Shown in pieces: positions 51,263 through 61,763 of a stretch of DNA of 64,000 nt. The notes beneath the pieces are model-generated. The model saw only the letters and a program-made list of their open reading frames with translations, was not told the origin of the DNA and did no database searches. The DNA comes from Salinicola peritrichatus. Its GTDB lineage: Bacteria; Pseudomonadota; Gammaproteobacteria; Pseudomonadales; Halomonadaceae. Every line of letters starts with the position of its first letter. Position 1 is the stretch's first letter. The stretch is taken from positions 107,448 to 171,447 of the forward strand of contig NZ_PZJU01000029.1 in NCBI RefSeq assembly GCF_003206715.1, given 5' to 3'. A program made the translations under genes and the position numbers.

Positions 51263-52840
51263 TCAGGTAATGACGCCGATCTGCCAGGGCACGAACTCCT
51301 GCTGGCCGTAGCCATGGCGCTCGCTCTTGCTGCGTTCGCCGGAGGCGAGACTGAGCAGGCGCTGGAAGATCCGCTCGCCGAGCTGGTCGATATCGACTTC
51401 GCCATCCAGCAGCGCGCCGCAGTTGATGTCCATGTCGTCGGTCTGATGGCGCCACAGCGCGCTGTTGGTCGCCAGCTTGAGCGATGGCACCGGGGCACAG
51501 CCGAAGGCGCTGCCGCGTCCGGTGGTGAAGGCGATCAAGTTGCAGCCGCTGGCGACCTGGCCGGTCACCGAAACCGGATCGAATCCGGGCGAGTCCATGA
51601 ACGCCAGGCCGCGCTCGCGCATCGGTTCGGCGTACTCGAGTACCTCCACCAGCGGCGTTGTGCCGGCCTTGGCCACGGCACCGAGGGATTTCTCCAGGAT
51701 CGTGGTCAGGCCGCCGGCCTTGTTGCCGGCCGAGGGATTGTTGTCCAGCGAGGCACCGCGGACGCGGCAGAACTCTTCCCACCAGTGGATGCGCTCGATC
51801 AGCTTGTGGGCCACCGCCGGCGTTATCGCGCGGCGGGTCAGCAGGTGTTCCGCACCGTAGATTTCCGGAGTCTCGGCGAGTACCGCGCTGCCGCCATGCG
51901 CGATCAGGCAGTCCACCGCGGCGCCGAGTGCCGGGTTGGCGGTGATGCCGGAGTAGCCATCCGAACCGCCGCACTGCAGCGCGAGGCGCAGATGCTCGGC
52001 GGGGCAGGGCTCGCGCTCGATCTGGTTGGCTTCCTTCAGCAGGCTTTCGACATGGCGAATGCCTTCGGCGATGGCGCGGGTGGTGCCGCCGATCTGCTGA
52101 ATGGTGAAAGGGTGCAGTCTGGGTCCCGGCTCGAGCCTCTGTGACTCGATCAGGGCATCGATCTGGTTGGTCTCGCAGCCCAGCCCGATCATCAGCACGG
52201 CGGCGAAGTTGGCATGGCGGGCATAGCCGGCCAGCGTCCGGCGCAGCATCGTCAATGCCTCGCCGTCGGCGGCCACCGCGCAGCCGACACCGTGGGTCAG
52301 GGCAACGACACCATCCACGTTCGGGTAAGGCGCCATCGCCTCCGGATGGACATCGCGGCGGAAGTGATCGGCAATCGCGTGGGCAACGGTGGCCGAGCAG
52401 TTGACCGAGGTCAGGATGCCGATGTAGTTGCGGGTGGCGACCCGGCCGTCGGCGCGCCGGATGCCCATGAAAGTGGCCGGCGTCGGGACCCGTTCCACCG
52501 GCGTCACTTCGCTGCCGATGGCATAGTCCCCGGCGTAGCTCCGCTCGTGTGCTTCGCCCTCCAGGTCGCCAATGTTGAGGTTATGCACATGCACATGGTC
52601 ACCCGCCGCGATCGGGCGGGTCGCGCGGCCAATGATCTGGCCGTAACGGCGGATCAGCTCACCTTCGGCCAGAGCGCGAACGGCAATCTTGTGGGCGGCG
52701 GGTACCGCGCCGCCCAGGGTCACGCCCGGTAGTATCTCGGTGCCGGCGGGCAAAGGCTGGCGCGCGATGACGACGTCGTCGCGCTCGTGCAGGCGAATCA
52801 CCGAAGCGGGCGCTTCGGCGATGTGTTCGATCAGTGCCAT
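51263..52840 (-). CDS. uxaA: UxaA-family dehydratase (altronate or galactarate dehydratase)
   Basis: A 525-residue hydratase with both UxaA/GarD parts: an N-terminal SAF-type domain (IRLHERDDVVIARQPLPAGTEI) and a large C-terminal domain with LGCETNQID, LQCGGSDGYSGITANPALG, NPSAGNKAGGLTTILEKSLG and FTTGRGSAFG. The HVHVHN segment and length are between UxaA (495) and GarD (523), so D-altronate or galactarate is possible; I lean to altronate/ aldonate. It is coupled with kdgT and divergent from a LysR regulator. GAGGAG precedes its ATG. Confidence 0.82.
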   Translation of the reverse strand: MALIEHIAEAPASVIRLHERDDVVIARQPLPAGTEILPGVTLGGAVPAAHKIAVRALAEGELIRRYGQIIGRATRPIAAGDHVHVHNLNIGDLEGEAHERSYAGDYAIGSEVTPVERVPTPATFMGIRRADGRVATRNYIGILTSVNCSATVAHAIADHFRRDVHPEAMAPYPNVDGVVALTHGVGCAVAADGEALTMLRRTLAGYARHANFAAVLMIGLGCETNQIDALIESQRLEPGPRLHPFTIQQIGGTTRAIAEGIRHVESLLKEANQIEREPCPAEHLRLALQCGGSDGYSGITANPALGAAVDCLIAHGGSAVLAETPEIYGAEHLLTRRAITPAVAHKLIERIHWWEEFCRVRGASLDNNPSAGNKAGGLTTILEKSLGAVAKAGTTPLVEVLEYAEPMRERGLAFMDSPGFDPVSVTGQVASGCNLIAFTTGRGSAFGCAPVPSLKLATNSALWRHQTDDMDINCGALLDGEVDIDQLGERIFQRLLSLASGERSKSERHGYGQQEFVPWQIGVIT

Positions 52841-52944
52841 GGGTTGATCTCCTCGGTCTATCCACTTTCGTCTATACGACTTATGGGTAAAAATCTTTTT
52901 TAATCAGTTTCTTAAGATGACAACTGCATAATGGAACCCTATCG

Positions 52945-52954
52945 AGCGATCGCT
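52945..52954. promoter_or_regulatory. 10-bp palindrome in the uxaA/LysR divergent gap
   Basis: AGCGATCGCT is a perfect palindrome in the 190-base space between the uxaA and LysR starts. Alone it is weak evidence for an operator. Confidence 0.25.
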
Positions 52955-53030
52955 GGCGCCGCTACTGAGAATGTCTGATTGGGCGATAACCCGGCTGCAT
53001 TGAACCAAAGTCGTAATTCCGAGGTCTGCC

Positions 53031-53948
53031 ATGACGCCAACGCTGGATGAACTGATGTCGCGCCTGCGCCTGCGACAGCTGCGTCTGTTGATGGCGCTCG
53101 ACGAGTGCGGATCCATCCACAGGGCGGCGGAGCGGGTGGCGATTTCGCAACCCGGGGCGACCCGGGCGCTCAACGAGATCGAGGCCACCTTCGGCGCGCC
53201 CCTGTTCATGCGCAGCGCGCGCGGGCTCGAGGCGAATGACCTGGGCCGCTGCGTGGTGCGCTATGCGCGTCTGATCCAGACCGATGTGGCGCATCTGCGC
53301 GAGGAGATGATCGGCATTCAGCAGGGCTATGGCGGACATCTGGCGGTGGGTGGCACCATGGGCGCGATCGCGGCGATCGTCGAGGCCATCGTCAAATTGC
53401 GCGCAGAACAGCCCTCGCTGTCACTACAGATTGTCGAAGACACCAGTGAGGGCCTGTTGCGATTGCTGGACCAGGGGCGCATCGATGTCGCCCTGTGCCG
53501 CTCCGACTTCGGCCGCCGTCCCGCCGATTACCACTGTCACGGCAGCTTCCCTGAACCGCTATGGGTAGTGGCCAACCCGACCCATCCGCTGGTGAACGCC
53601 ACCGTACCGGATTTCGCCGCGCTGGCCGGTCAGGCCTGGATCGTCTATCCGGTAAGCATGCCGCGCATGCTGGAGCAGGAGTTCGTCGCCGCCGGTCTGT
53701 CGCGGCCGGTCAAGTCGATCGAGATCTCCTCGACCTACGCCATTCTGGCCATGCTGGCACGGGACGCAGGCGTGCTGGCGCTGTTGCCGGAACGTATCGC
53801 AAGCGACCAGGTGGCGAAAGGCAATGTCGCGCGCATCGACTACACGCTCGGCACGCAGAATCCGCCCTTCGAACTGCTGTGGCGACGGGATCGGGAGCCG
53901 TCACCGGCGGCCAAGCGATTCATCGCCTGGTATCAGGAGAGTGGTTAA
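53031..53948 (+). CDS. LysR-family transcriptional regulator (sugar-acid locus)
   Basis: A 305-residue regulator: the helix-turn-helix is LRLRQLRLLMALDECGSIHRAAERVAISQPGATRALNEIEATFG and the effector domain follows (GHLAVGGTMGAIAAIVEAIV). The DNA-binding part resembles the GbpR/galactose-binding-protein regulator group. It is divergent from the uxaA-kdgT operon and is its likely regulator. The ATG at 53031 follows GAGGT. Nothing unusual in length. Confidence 0.87.
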   Translation: MTPTLDELMSRLRLRQLRLLMALDECGSIHRAAERVAISQPGATRALNEIEATFGAPLFMRSARGLEANDLGRCVVRYARLIQTDVAHLREEMIGIQQGYGGHLAVGGTMGAIAAIVEAIVKLRAEQPSLSLQIVEDTSEGLLRLLDQGRIDVALCRSDFGRRPADYHCHGSFPEPLWVVANPTHPLVNATVPDFAALAGQAWIVYPVSMPRMLEQEFVAAGLSRPVKSIEISSTYAILAMLARDAGVLALLPERIASDQVAKGNVARIDYTLGTQNPPFELLWRRDREPSPAAKRFIAWYQESG

Positions 53949-54073
53949 TCTATGTGAAACGTAATTGAGTGAATTTCCTTGAAAATTTGCGTGAATGGCA
54001 TTGGGTGTCTAGGTTTTGCCATAGTGCATTCTGACCTCGTTTCGAGGCCACGATGAATTCAGGGAGGATTCAT

Positions 54074-54442
54074 ATGAAAACGCTCAACGCCGTCATTTTT
54101 TCTGCTCTGCTGTCGCTACCGACCGCCGGAGCATTCGCGCAGAGCGACGCGCCCGACGTCAGCCCCGAAACGGGCTCGGCCAACACGCAGACCGGTGGCT
54201 CTACGCCGACCCAGGTGGAAGGCGCCACGGCGGCAGGCGACAGCGAAGGTAGCCTGCCGTCCGAGAACAACCTGCCGGATGAGAACAATGGCCAGACCGG
54301 TTCCGCCAATACGCAGCCGGGCAGCCTGAAGGCCGAGGGCAAGACGGCGCAGGATCCCGCCGCCGCCGACGGCCCGATTCAGGACGATTCCATGGAAGAC
54401 AACCATGGTGTCGATTCCGCGCAGGACGTCGATCCCGACTAG
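54074..54442 (+). CDS. Low-complexity acidic secreted protein of unknown function
   Basis: A 122-residue protein I do not recognise. A clean signal peptide (MKTLNAVIFSALLSLPTAGAFA) precedes a mature chain rich in Gly, Ser, Thr, Asp and Gln that contains two repeats of GSANTQ-x-GS (near residues 38 and 80) and ends in an acidic tail. It is predicted disordered, with no cysteine. GGGAGGATT precedes the ATG at 54074. A strong acid surface suits a salt-adapted organism. It ends at a clear terminator. Confidence 0.65.
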   Translation: MKTLNAVIFSALLSLPTAGAFAQSDAPDVSPETGSANTQTGGSTPTQVEGATAAGDSEGSLPSENNLPDENNGQTGSANTQPGSLKAEGKTAQDPAAADGPIQDDSMEDNHGVDSAQDVDPD

Positions 54443-54470
54443 ACCGCGACAGTCAGGCATGTCGTACCGC

Positions 54471-54503
54471 AAGATCGCTCCGCATCAGCGGGGCGATCTT
54501 TTT
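54471..54503 (+). terminator. Rho-independent terminator of the acidic protein gene
   Basis: Stem AAGATCGC / GCGATCTT, extended by CGC / GCG inside, followed by TTT. It is 28 bases past the stop at 54442. Confidence 0.85.
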
Positions 54504-54573
54504 GTGTCGTGTCTCATGTCGTGTCAATCGACGTTACTTGTGTCGTGTCTCATGTCGTGTCAATCGACGTTAC
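54502..54573. repeat. Perfect 36-bp tandem duplication at the 3' end of nudE
   Basis: Two identical 36-base units lie at 54502-54537 and 54538-54573. The second contains the nudE stop codon (54570-54572), and the first begins within the T-run of the previous gene's terminator. The unit itself holds GTGTC repeats. Confidence 0.9.
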
Positions 54574-55163
54574 CACCAACTCGCGGTTTGCTGTTCGTTG
54601 CGCAGCATCTCGCGGGCGATGAACAGCGCGGCAACGGCGCGTGCCTCATGAAAGTCTTCCCGAGCGAGAAGGCTGGTAATGTCGTCGATGGCGTGCGTTT
54701 CGACGATCAAAGGCTCCGGCTCGTCCCCTTCGAGGCGCTGCTCATACAGGTCGCTGGCCAGCATCACGTGCATGCGGTGATTCATGTAGTTGGGCGCCAG
54801 CGACAGTTCCACCAGGGGTTCGATGCGATTGGCGCCGAAGCCGCACTCTTCCATCAATTCGCGATTGGCGGCGGTGACGATATCCTCGCCGGGGTCGACC
54901 AGGCCCTTCGGCAGGGTCAGCGCGTACTCGTCGAAACCGGCGGCGTATTCACGAATCAGCAGGACATGATCGGGATCGGGCATCGCGACCAGCATGACGG
55001 CGCCCTGGCCCTTGCCCTTGAGGCGCTCGAAGGTGCGCTCGGCGCCATTGGAGAAACGCAGTTCCAGTTCCTCGATGGCGAACAGGCGGCTGGCGGCCAA
55101 GTCGCGACGCGCGAGAATGCTTGGCTTGGTGGGGAGAGTCGGCGGGAAGTCTGTTGGCGCCAT
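54570..55163 (-). CDS. nudE: ADP-compounds Nudix hydrolase NudE
   Basis: A 197-residue Nudix hydrolase cleaving ADP-ribose, NADH and similar ADP compounds. The Nudix box is GLVDPGEDIVTAANRELMEECGFG with all catalytic glutamates; upstream LTLPKG and downstream ELSLAPNYMNHRMHVMLA are NudE-like. The ATG at 55163 (GGAGG upstream) is preferred to a far upstream start at 55262. The 3' end lies in a tandem duplication. Divergent from yrfG, the common gene order. Confidence 0.92.
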   Translation of the reverse strand: MAPTDFPPTLPTKPSILARRDLAASRLFAIEELELRFSNGAERTFERLKGKGQGAVMLVAMPDPDHVLLIREYAAGFDEYALTLPKGLVDPGEDIVTAANRELMEECGFGANRIEPLVELSLAPNYMNHRMHVMLASDLYEQRLEGDEPEPLIVETHAIDDITSLLAREDFHEARAVAALFIAREMLRNEQQTASWW

Positions 55164-55380
55164 GCGGCCTCCGTGCAATGGGTGGGATGCACTAGGGGCT
55201 GTTGACGTTTCAGCGCGGCCGTGAATGAAACGACAACAGCTCCTAGGTACAATAATGGACACTCAAGCTTCTGGGAAACTCCGTCTGGCGTAACGCCGTC
55301 CCGTGCGAAGACGGCGCGACCGTCGCGCGGCACGCGCCAGCGGGTTTCCGACATTCACCGCCCGGCCTGGAATTCGCCGA

Positions 55381-56040
55381 ATGATCGATTGGAACGCCAT
55401 CGATACCGTCTTCCTCGACATGGACGGCACGCTGCTCGATCTGCATTTCGACAGCCACTTCTGGCTCGAGCATCTGCCGCGACGTTATGTCGAGCTGCAT
55501 CGCCTGGACGAGTCGCATCGCCTGGCGCTGGAAGCGCGTATCCTGGATAGCCGTGGTACGCTCGACTGGTACAGCCTGGCCTACTGGAGCCGGGAACTGT
55601 CGTTGGATATCGTCGCCCTCAAGCGCGAGGTCGCCCACCTGATCGGCTGGCGTGCCGATGCCCTGGCATTCATGGAGTGGCTGAAGGCGGCGCCGATCGA
55701 TGTCGTGCTGGCCACCAACGCCGATCGTCAGAGCCTGGGGCTCAAGCTACCGCTGACCGGGCTCGACCGCTATGTCGATCGCATCGTGTCGTCGGCGGAT
55801 TTCGGCCATCCCAAGGAGCAGCCGGCATTCTGGGAAGCGATGCAGTCGCTGCATCCCTTCGATCCCGAACGCAGCCTGTTCATCGACGACAATGCCGACG
55901 TGCTCGAATGCGCCCGACGCTATGGCATCCGCCATTTGTTGGGAATCCACCAACCCGACAGTCGCCGGCCGGGCAGGGCGCATCCCGGCTTCACGGCGGT
56001 CGAGCAGTTCGCTGCGCTGCTGCCCGCGGGCACGGGTTGA
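55381..56040 (+). CDS. yrfG: GMP/IMP nucleotidase YrfG (HAD family)
   Basis: A 219-residue HAD hydrolase dephosphorylating purine nucleotides, GMP and IMP. Motif I is FLDMDGTLLDLHFD near residue 12; motif II is in LATNAD and motif IV in SLFIDDNADVLE. The start at 55381 (MIDWNAIDTVFLDMD) matches the family; the upstream part of the frame is not protein-like. It is followed by hslR and hslO in the order seen in E. coli. Confidence 0.93.
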   Translation: MIDWNAIDTVFLDMDGTLLDLHFDSHFWLEHLPRRYVELHRLDESHRLALEARILDSRGTLDWYSLAYWSRELSLDIVALKREVAHLIGWRADALAFMEWLKAAPIDVVLATNADRQSLGLKLPLTGLDRYVDRIVSSADFGHPKEQPAFWEAMQSLHPFDPERSLFIDDNADVLECARRYGIRHLLGIHQPDSRRPGRAHPGFTAVEQFAALLPAGTG

Positions 56041-56095
56041 AGGGTGGGGCGTCCGACCCCATCTAGGCCCATCCCGTGGTCGAAGTGAGAGACCC

Positions 56096-56488
56096 ATGAG
56101 TGAAACGGTTCGTATCGACAAATGGCTGTGGGCCGCACGCTTCTTCAAGACCCGCCAGTTGGCCAAGAAGGCGATCGATGGCGGCAAGGTCCGTTACAAC
56201 GGCAGCCGGGTCAAGACCAGCAAGAACGTCGAAGTCGGGGCGCTGATCGAGGTGCCGCAGGGTTGGGACAGCGCCACCGTCGAGGTGTTGGCGCTGTCGG
56301 ATCAGCGGCGCGGCGCACCGGAGGCCCGGCAGCTCTACGCCGAAACTGCGGACAGCATCGCCCGCCGCGAACGCGAGGCGCACAACCGCAAGCTGGCCAA
56401 TCAGGTCATGCAGCCACCGATCAAGCGTCCCGACAAGCGCCAGCGCCGCAATATCCAGCGTTTCCAGCGTCAGCATGGCGACGACTGA
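56096..56488 (+). CDS. hslR: Ribosome-associated heat-shock protein Hsp15
   Basis: A 130-residue S4-domain protein: VRIDKWLWAARFFKTRQLAKKAIDGGKVRYNGSRVK is the RNA-binding S4 fold and a basic tail (RPDKRQRRNIQRFQRQ) follows. Hsp15 binds free 50S subunits carrying a nascent chain and rescues them. Position between yrfG and hslO agrees with E. coli. The start is ATG 56096. Confidence 0.96.
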   Translation: MSETVRIDKWLWAARFFKTRQLAKKAIDGGKVRYNGSRVKTSKNVEVGALIEVPQGWDSATVEVLALSDQRRGAPEARQLYAETADSIARREREAHNRKLANQVMQPPIKRPDKRQRRNIQRFQRQHGDD

Positions 56489-56560
56489 TCCTCGCTTGCC
56501 CTTTATTCCCGCCATGCCGTGCCACCACGATGGCCGGCCGATGGCCGACGAGACCCGATC

Positions 56561-57433
56561 ATGAACGACCAGATCCAGCGTTTTCTGTTTGACGACACCA
56601 ACGTACGTGGCGAGATCGTGCAATTGGAGCGCGCCTACGGCGAGGTGCTCGGCCGTCACGACTATCCCGAGGCGATCGGCCACCAATTGGGAGAACTGCT
56701 CAGCGCCGTGGCGCTGCTGACCGAGACCGTCAAGCTCGACGGCACGGTGAGCCTCGAGGTGCGCGGCAAACAGGGTGTCGACGTGCTGATGGCCGAGTCC
56801 AATCCCGGCGGGCAGCTTCGCGCCATCGCCCGCTACGACGAGTCCCAGGTCTTCGCCGACAATGCCAGTCTGCGCCAGCTCGTCGGCGACGGGCACATCG
56901 TGATTACGCTCGACCCCAAGGAGGGCAATCGGTACCAGGGCATCGTCGCCCTCGAGCACGCCGATCTGGCCGGCTGTCTGGAGGCCTATTTCGCCCAGTC
57001 CGAGCAGTTGGCGACGCGGCTGTGGCTCAGCGCCGATGGTCAGCGCAGCGCCGGACTGCTGTTGCAGCAGCTCCCGGACGATCACTCGAACAAGGACCCC
57101 GACGCCTGGGATCGGGTGGTGCATCTGGCGGCCACGATCACCGACGACGAGCTATTGACCCTCGAAGGACAGGACGTGCTCTATCGCCTGTTCCACGAGG
57201 AAACCACGCGGGTCTTTACACCGAAAGCGCTGGAATTCGGCTGTACCTGTTCCCGCGAGCGCATCGCCAACGCCCTGCATACGCTGGGCGCCGACGAGTT
57301 GCGCGGCATCCTGGAGGAGCGCCAGGCGATCGATACGCAGTGCCATTTTTGTCATACCCGCTACCATTTCAGCGCCGCCGAGATCGAGGCGATCATCGAT
57401 TCGCCCCAGGCGCCATCGCCGACACTGCATTGA
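56561..57433 (+). CDS. hslO: Redox-regulated chaperone Hsp33
   Basis: A 290-residue chaperone activated by oxidation. The zinc-binding cysteines are in GCTCSRE (near residues 228-230) and CHFCHTRY (near 261-264), the C-x-C and C-x2-C of Hsp33; the N-terminal domain ([18 protein letters not shown]) and linker are normal. The start ATG is at 56561. It ends at a strong terminator, and hslR and yrfG lie upstream on the same strand. Confidence 0.96.
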   Translation: MNDQIQRFLFDDTNVRGEIVQLERAYGEVLGRHDYPEAIGHQLGELLSAVALLTETVKLDGTVSLEVRGKQGVDVLMAESNPGGQLRAIARYDESQVFADNASLRQLVGDGHIVITLDPKEGNRYQGIVALEHADLAGCLEAYFAQSEQLATRLWLSADGQRSAGLLLQQLPDDHSNKDPDAWDRVVHLAATITDDELLTLEGQDVLYRLFHEETTRVFTPKALEFGCTCSRERIANALHTLGADELRGILEERQAIDTQCHFCHTRYHFSAAEIEAIIDSPQAPSPTLH

Positions 57434-57462
57434 TCGCCGCGATCGAAGGCCGATTGACAGGG

Positions 57463-57494
57463 AGCGCCCAGCGTTTGCGCGTTGGGCGCTTTTT
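57463..57494 (+). terminator. Rho-independent terminator of hslO
   Basis: Stem AGCGCCCA / TGGGCGCT with a twelve-base loop followed by TTTT, 30 bases after the hslO stop. Confidence 0.88.
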
Positions 57495-57643
57495 GCCATA
57501 ATGGCGATCCTTTATTTGCCCGCCACATGTCGTCGCCGGCCTGAGAGAGCGGTGTTCCTCCCGGCCCGGAGGGCGATGGATCGCGCGGCGGGTTGCGACG
57601 CTGCGAAAACGACACGAACAGAGGCCTTCGAGCCCAGGACTGG

Positions 57644-59230
57644 ATGATGACCACCTCTCAAGCCGCCTTCCAGGCTGCCCACGATTCCCGCCCCGCGAAA
57701 GCGCATACCAATTTGACCGCGGCCGAGCTGGTCGAATACGCCCTCGCACGAGGAGAAGGGGTTCTGGCCGCCAACGGAGCCCTGGTGGTGGAGACGGGCG
57801 AACGAACCGGGCGATCCACCCTGGATCGTTTCATCGTCAAGGAACCCTCGACAGCCGATCTGATCGACTGGGGGCAGGTCAACCGCCCGATCGACCCGGA
57901 CGTCTTCGACGCCCTCTGGGAGCGGGTCGAGGATTACCTGGCCGGCGGCGAGACGTTCGTGTCCGAGCTGCATGTCGGGGCCGATCCGGAACACTACCTG
58001 CCGATTCGCGTCACCACCCAGCGGGCCTGGCACAACCTCTTCGGGCGTAACCTGTTCGTGCGCCCCGATGGCTACAACCCCAAGGGCAAGAGCGAATGGT
58101 CGGTACTGAGCGCGCCCGGTTTCGTCTGCGACCCGGCGCGTGACGGTACCCATTCCGGCGCCACCGTGATGATCAACTTCGCCCGCCGCAAGGTGTTGCT
58201 GGCGGGCATGCGCTACGCCGGCGAGATGAAGAAGGCGATGTTCTCGGTGCAGAACTTCCTGCTGCCGGAGAAGGACGTGCTGCCGATGCACTGCAGTGCC
58301 AACGTCGGCGAAGACGGCGAAACCACGCTGTTCTTCGGTCTCTCCGGCACCGGCAAGACCACGCTCTCGGCCGATCCCGAGCGTTATCTGATCGGTGACG
58401 ACGAGCACGGCTGGGGCGAGGGCACGGTATTCAATTTCGAGGGCGGCTGCTACGCCAAGACCATCGACCTGTCGCGCAAGAACGAGCCGATCATCTGGGA
58501 CGCCATCCGCTTCGGGACGGTGCTCGAAAACGTCGTGCTGGGCGCAGATCGCGTTCCCGACTACACCGACGACAGCCTGACCCAGAACGGCCGCGCCGGG
58601 TATCCGCTGGAATTCGTCGACAAGCGCGTCGAGGAGAACCGTGCCGGCGAGCCGAGCGCGATCATCTTCCTGACCTGTGACATGAGCGGCGTGCTGCCGC
58701 CGGTTTCGCTGCTCTCCAAGGAAGCGGCCGCGTATCACTTTCTCTCCGGCTACACCGCCAAGGTCGGCTCGACCGAGATGGGCTCCACCAGCAGCCTGGA
58801 AGCGACTTTCTCGACCTGCTTCGGGGCGCCGTTCTTCCCGCGTCCGGCGCATGAATACGCCGAACTCCTGATCAGGCGCATCGAGGCGTTCGGCTCCCGC
58901 GTCTATCTGGTCAATACCGGTTGGAGCGGCGGCGCCTACGGTCAGGGCGGCAGCCGTTTCAGCATCCCGACCACCCGCGCGATCATCCGGGCGATCCAGG
59001 CGGGCCAGCTCAAGGGCGTCGAGACCCGCCACATCGACGGGCTCAACCTCGACGTGCCGCTAACGGTCGAGGGCGTCGACGCCAAACTGCTCGACCCGCG
59101 CGAGGCCTGGGGCGACCAGGAGGCCTACCGCGAGCAGATGAACGCGCTGATCCGCAAGTTCACCGACAACTTCACCAAGTTCGACGGCGTCGATCCGGAG
59201 ATCGTCGCGGCCGGCCCGCAGACGCTGTAG
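57644..59230 (+). CDS. pckA: Phosphoenolpyruvate carboxykinase (ATP)
   Basis: A 528-residue enzyme of gluconeogenesis turning oxaloacetate and ATP into phosphoenolpyruvate. The kinase loop is [18 protein letters not shown] near residue 232, preceded by MHCSANVG and followed by [17 protein letters not shown] and the metal-site segments. ATG pairs at 57644 and 57647 are both possible; CAGGA lies just upstream. It is the expected neighbour of hslO in this group. Regulation signals were not obvious. Confidence 0.97.
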   Translation: MMTTSQAAFQAAHDSRPAKAHTNLTAAELVEYALARGEGVLAANGALVVETGERTGRSTLDRFIVKEPSTADLIDWGQVNRPIDPDVFDALWERVEDYLAGGETFVSELHVGADPEHYLPIRVTTQRAWHNLFGRNLFVRPDGYNPKGKSEWSVLSAPGFVCDPARDGTHSGATVMINFARRKVLLAGMRYAGEMKKAMFSVQNFLLPEKDVLPMHCSANVGEDGETTLFFGLSGTGKTTLSADPERYLIGDDEHGWGEGTVFNFEGGCYAKTIDLSRKNEPIIWDAIRFGTVLENVVLGADRVPDYTDDSLTQNGRAGYPLEFVDKRVEENRAGEPSAIIFLTCDMSGVLPPVSLLSKEAAAYHFLSGYTAKVGSTEMGSTSSLEATFSTCFGAPFFPRPAHEYAELLIRRIEAFGSRVYLVNTGWSGGAYGQGGSRFSIPTTRAIIRAIQAGQLKGVETRHIDGLNLDVPLTVEGVDAKLLDPREAWGDQEAYREQMNALIRKFTDNFTKFDGVDPEIVAAGPQTL

Positions 59231-59258
59231 AGCATGTCGGCGCCTGGTGGAAAATAGC

Positions 59259-59286
59259 GATGGGGATGGCCTGGGCCATCCCCATC
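59259..59286 (+). terminator. Strong hairpin between pckA and tex
   Basis: A 13-base perfect stem GATGGGGATGGCC / GGCCATCCCCATC with a TG loop, 28 bases past the pckA stop. There is no T-run, so termination is likely but not typical. Confidence 0.6.
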
Positions 59287-59382
59287 CTGCATGGATTCCC
59301 TTTCTCCGTCGCCCTCGCGGCGCGTGAGCCGCTAACGGCTCTGTGCTACCTTGGCGCGATCTTTCCCGTCGTGATGTGCTTC

Positions 59383-61734
59383 ATGTCCAACACCCAAACC
59401 GCAATCGTCTCCGTGATCGCCGACGAACTCGGCGTGCGCTCCCAACAGGTCCAGGCTGCCGCCGAATTATTGGATGGCGGCGCGACCGTTCCTTTCATCG
59501 CCCGTTACCGCAAGGAAGTCACCGGTGGCCTCGATGATGGCCAACTGCGCTCGCTGGAAGAGCGCCTGCGCTACCTGCGTGAGATGGAGGAGCGGCGTGG
59601 CGCGATCCTGCAGGCGATCGACGAACAGGGCCAGATGACCGCTGCGCTGCGCGCCGAGCTGATGGCCGCGACCACCAAGCAGCGCCTGGAAGACCTCTAT
59701 CTGCCCTATCGCAAGAAGCGCCGGACCAAGGCGCAGATTGCCCGCGAGGCCGGGCTCGAGCCGCTGGCGGATCGCCTGCTGGATGATCCTGCCCTCGATC
59801 CGGAGCGGGAGGCGGCGCAGTACACCGATGCCGTCACCGGCCAGTCGCACGGCATCGAGGACGCCAAGGCCGCGCTCGACGGCGCCAAGCAGATCCTGAT
59901 GGAGCGCTTCAGCGAGGAGGCCGAACTGGTCGGCCGGCTGCGCGAACGCCTGTGGGAGGAGGGCCAGCTGCGCTCGCGGGTGGTCAAGGGCAAGGAAAAC
60001 GAAGGCGCCAAGTTCGCCGACTACTTCGAGCACGACGAAGCCCTGGCCAGGACGCCGTCCCACCGCGCGCTGGCGATGTTCCGTGGCCGCAACGAAGGCG
60101 TACTGGCGCTGTCGCTGGTCATGCCCGGCGAGGACGAGGCGCCGATTCACCCCGCCGAGGTCGCGATCGCCCGCCACGTGGGGATCGATCTCGGCGCCGA
60201 GCTGCCGTCATCGCGCTGGTTGAAGGAAGTGGTGCGCTGGACCTGGCGGGTCAAGCTCTATACCCACCTGGAAACCGAGTTGATGGGGCGGCTGCGCGAG
60301 GGCGCCGAGCAGGAGGCGATCGATGTGTTCGCCGCCAACCTGAAGGATCTGCTGCTGGCGGCGCCGGCCGGGCCGCACGCGACACTGGGGCTCGATCCCG
60401 GCCTGCGTACCGGTTGCAAGGTCGCGGTGGTCGACGCCACCGGGCGTTTCGTGGAGCACGCGGTCATCTATCCCCACGCCCCGCAGAATCGCTGGGAAGA
60501 GTCGCTGGCGACGCTGACCGCCCTGGTCGAGCGTCACGCGGTGACGCTCATCGCCATCGGCAACGGCACCGCTAGCCGCGAGACCGATAAGCTGGCCGCC
60601 GAACTGGTCAAGCGACTGGCGCCGCGCCAGATCGCCAAGGTGATGGTCAGCGAGGCGGGAGCTTCGGTCTACTCGGCCTCGGAACTGGCGGCGAAGGAGT
60701 TTCCCGAGCTCGACGTGTCGATTCGCGGCGCGGTATCGATTGCCCGGCGTCTGCAGGACCCGCTGGCGGAACTGGTCAAGATCGACCCCAAATCGATCGG
60801 GGTCGGCCAGTACCAGCACGACGTTTCGCAGCTGCGCCTGTCGCGCAGCCTCGAGGCGGTGGTCGAGGATTGCGTCAACGCCGTCGGCGTCGATCTCAAC
60901 ACCGCTTCCAGCGCGCTGTTGTCGCGAGTCTCCGGCTTGAGCGCGATGCTGGCCGAGAACATCGTCGCCCGGCGCGACCGCGAAGGACCGTTCCGCAGCC
61001 GCCAGGATCTGCTCGGGGTCGAGCGTCTCGGACCCAAGACGTTCGAGCAGTGCGCCGGATTTTTGCGCATCATGAACGGTGACAATCCGCTCGATGCCAG
61101 CGCCGTCCATCCCGAGGCCTATCCGCTGGTTGCCCGCATCGCCGAGCGCAACGGCCGCCAGCTCGGCGGCTTGATCGGCGACAGCCAATATCTCAAGTCG
61201 CTGAAGCCATCCGACTATGTCGACGAGAAGTTCGGGGTGCCGACGATCATCGACATCCTGGGGGAGCTCGACAAGCCCGGCCGCGATCCGCGTCCGGAAT
61301 TCAAGGCGGCGACCTTCCGCGAAGGAGTCGAAAAGCTTTCGGATCTCGAGCCCGGCATGCTGCTGGAAGGGGTGGTGACCAACGTCACCCATTTCGGCGC
61401 CTTCGTCGATGTCGGCGTGCACCAGGACGGCCTGGTGCATATCTCCGCGCTGGCCGACAAGTTCGTCGAGGACCCGCGTCAGGTGGTCAAGGCCGGCGAC
61501 ATCGTCAAGGTCAAGGTGCTCGAGGTCGACGTGCCGCGTCAGCGCATCGGGCTGACGATGCGGCTGAACGACACACCGGGAGAAAAGCGTGAGCGCCGTT
61601 CCGGCAATGATGGCGCCGGTGGTGGCGAGTCCCGCCGTGGACGGCAACCACGACAGGGCGGTCGCGAGCGTCAATCCGGCCAGCCTGTCGGTGCGCTTGG
61701 CGAGGCGCTGTTGAAAGCGCAGCGCCGGTCATGA
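59383..61734 (+). CDS. tex: RNA-binding transcription accessory protein Tex
   Basis: A 783-residue protein of the Tex/Spt6 family. Order: helical N-terminal domain, YqgF/RuvC-like domain ([17 protein letters not shown]), HhH motifs ([26 protein letters not shown]), and an S1 RNA-binding domain near residue 655-725 ([28 protein letters not shown]). Tex binds nucleic acid and assists transcription; details are species-dependent. The ATG at 59383 ([10 protein letters not shown]) is preferred; ATG 59374 is two residues longer. A long basic Gly/Arg-rich tail ([26 protein letters not shown]) ends the protein. Confidence 0.95.
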   Translation: MSNTQTAIVSVIADELGVRSQQVQAAAELLDGGATVPFIARYRKEVTGGLDDGQLRSLEERLRYLREMEERRGAILQAIDEQGQMTAALRAELMAATTKQRLEDLYLPYRKKRRTKAQIAREAGLEPLADRLLDDPALDPEREAAQYTDAVTGQSHGIEDAKAALDGAKQILMERFSEEAELVGRLRERLWEEGQLRSRVVKGKENEGAKFADYFEHDEALARTPSHRALAMFRGRNEGVLALSLVMPGEDEAPIHPAEVAIARHVGIDLGAELPSSRWLKEVVRWTWRVKLYTHLETELMGRLREGAEQEAIDVFAANLKDLLLAAPAGPHATLGLDPGLRTGCKVAVVDATGRFVEHAVIYPHAPQNRWEESLATLTALVERHAVTLIAIGNGTASRETDKLAAELVKRLAPRQIAKVMVSEAGASVYSASELAAKEFPELDVSIRGAVSIARRLQDPLAELVKIDPKSIGVGQYQHDVSQLRLSRSLEAVVEDCVNAVGVDLNTASSALLSRVSGLSAMLAENIVARRDREGPFRSRQDLLGVERLGPKTFEQCAGFLRIMNGDNPLDASAVHPEAYPLVARIAERNGRQLGGLIGDSQYLKSLKPSDYVDEKFGVPTIIDILGELDKPGRDPRPEFKAATFREGVEKLSDLEPGMLLEGVVTNVTHFGAFVDVGVHQDGLVHISALADKFVEDPRQVVKAGDIVKVKVLEVDVPRQRIGLTMRLNDTPGEKRERRSGNDGAGGGESRRGRQPRQGGRERQSGQPVGALGEALLKAQRRS

Positions 61735-61763
61735 CAGGGGGGCCGGCGACGAACAGATTATTA

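Noticed and set aside
54502-54573. Tandem 36-base units as a mini-CRISPR
   Set aside because: The units are directly adjacent with no spacers, and no cas gene is present.
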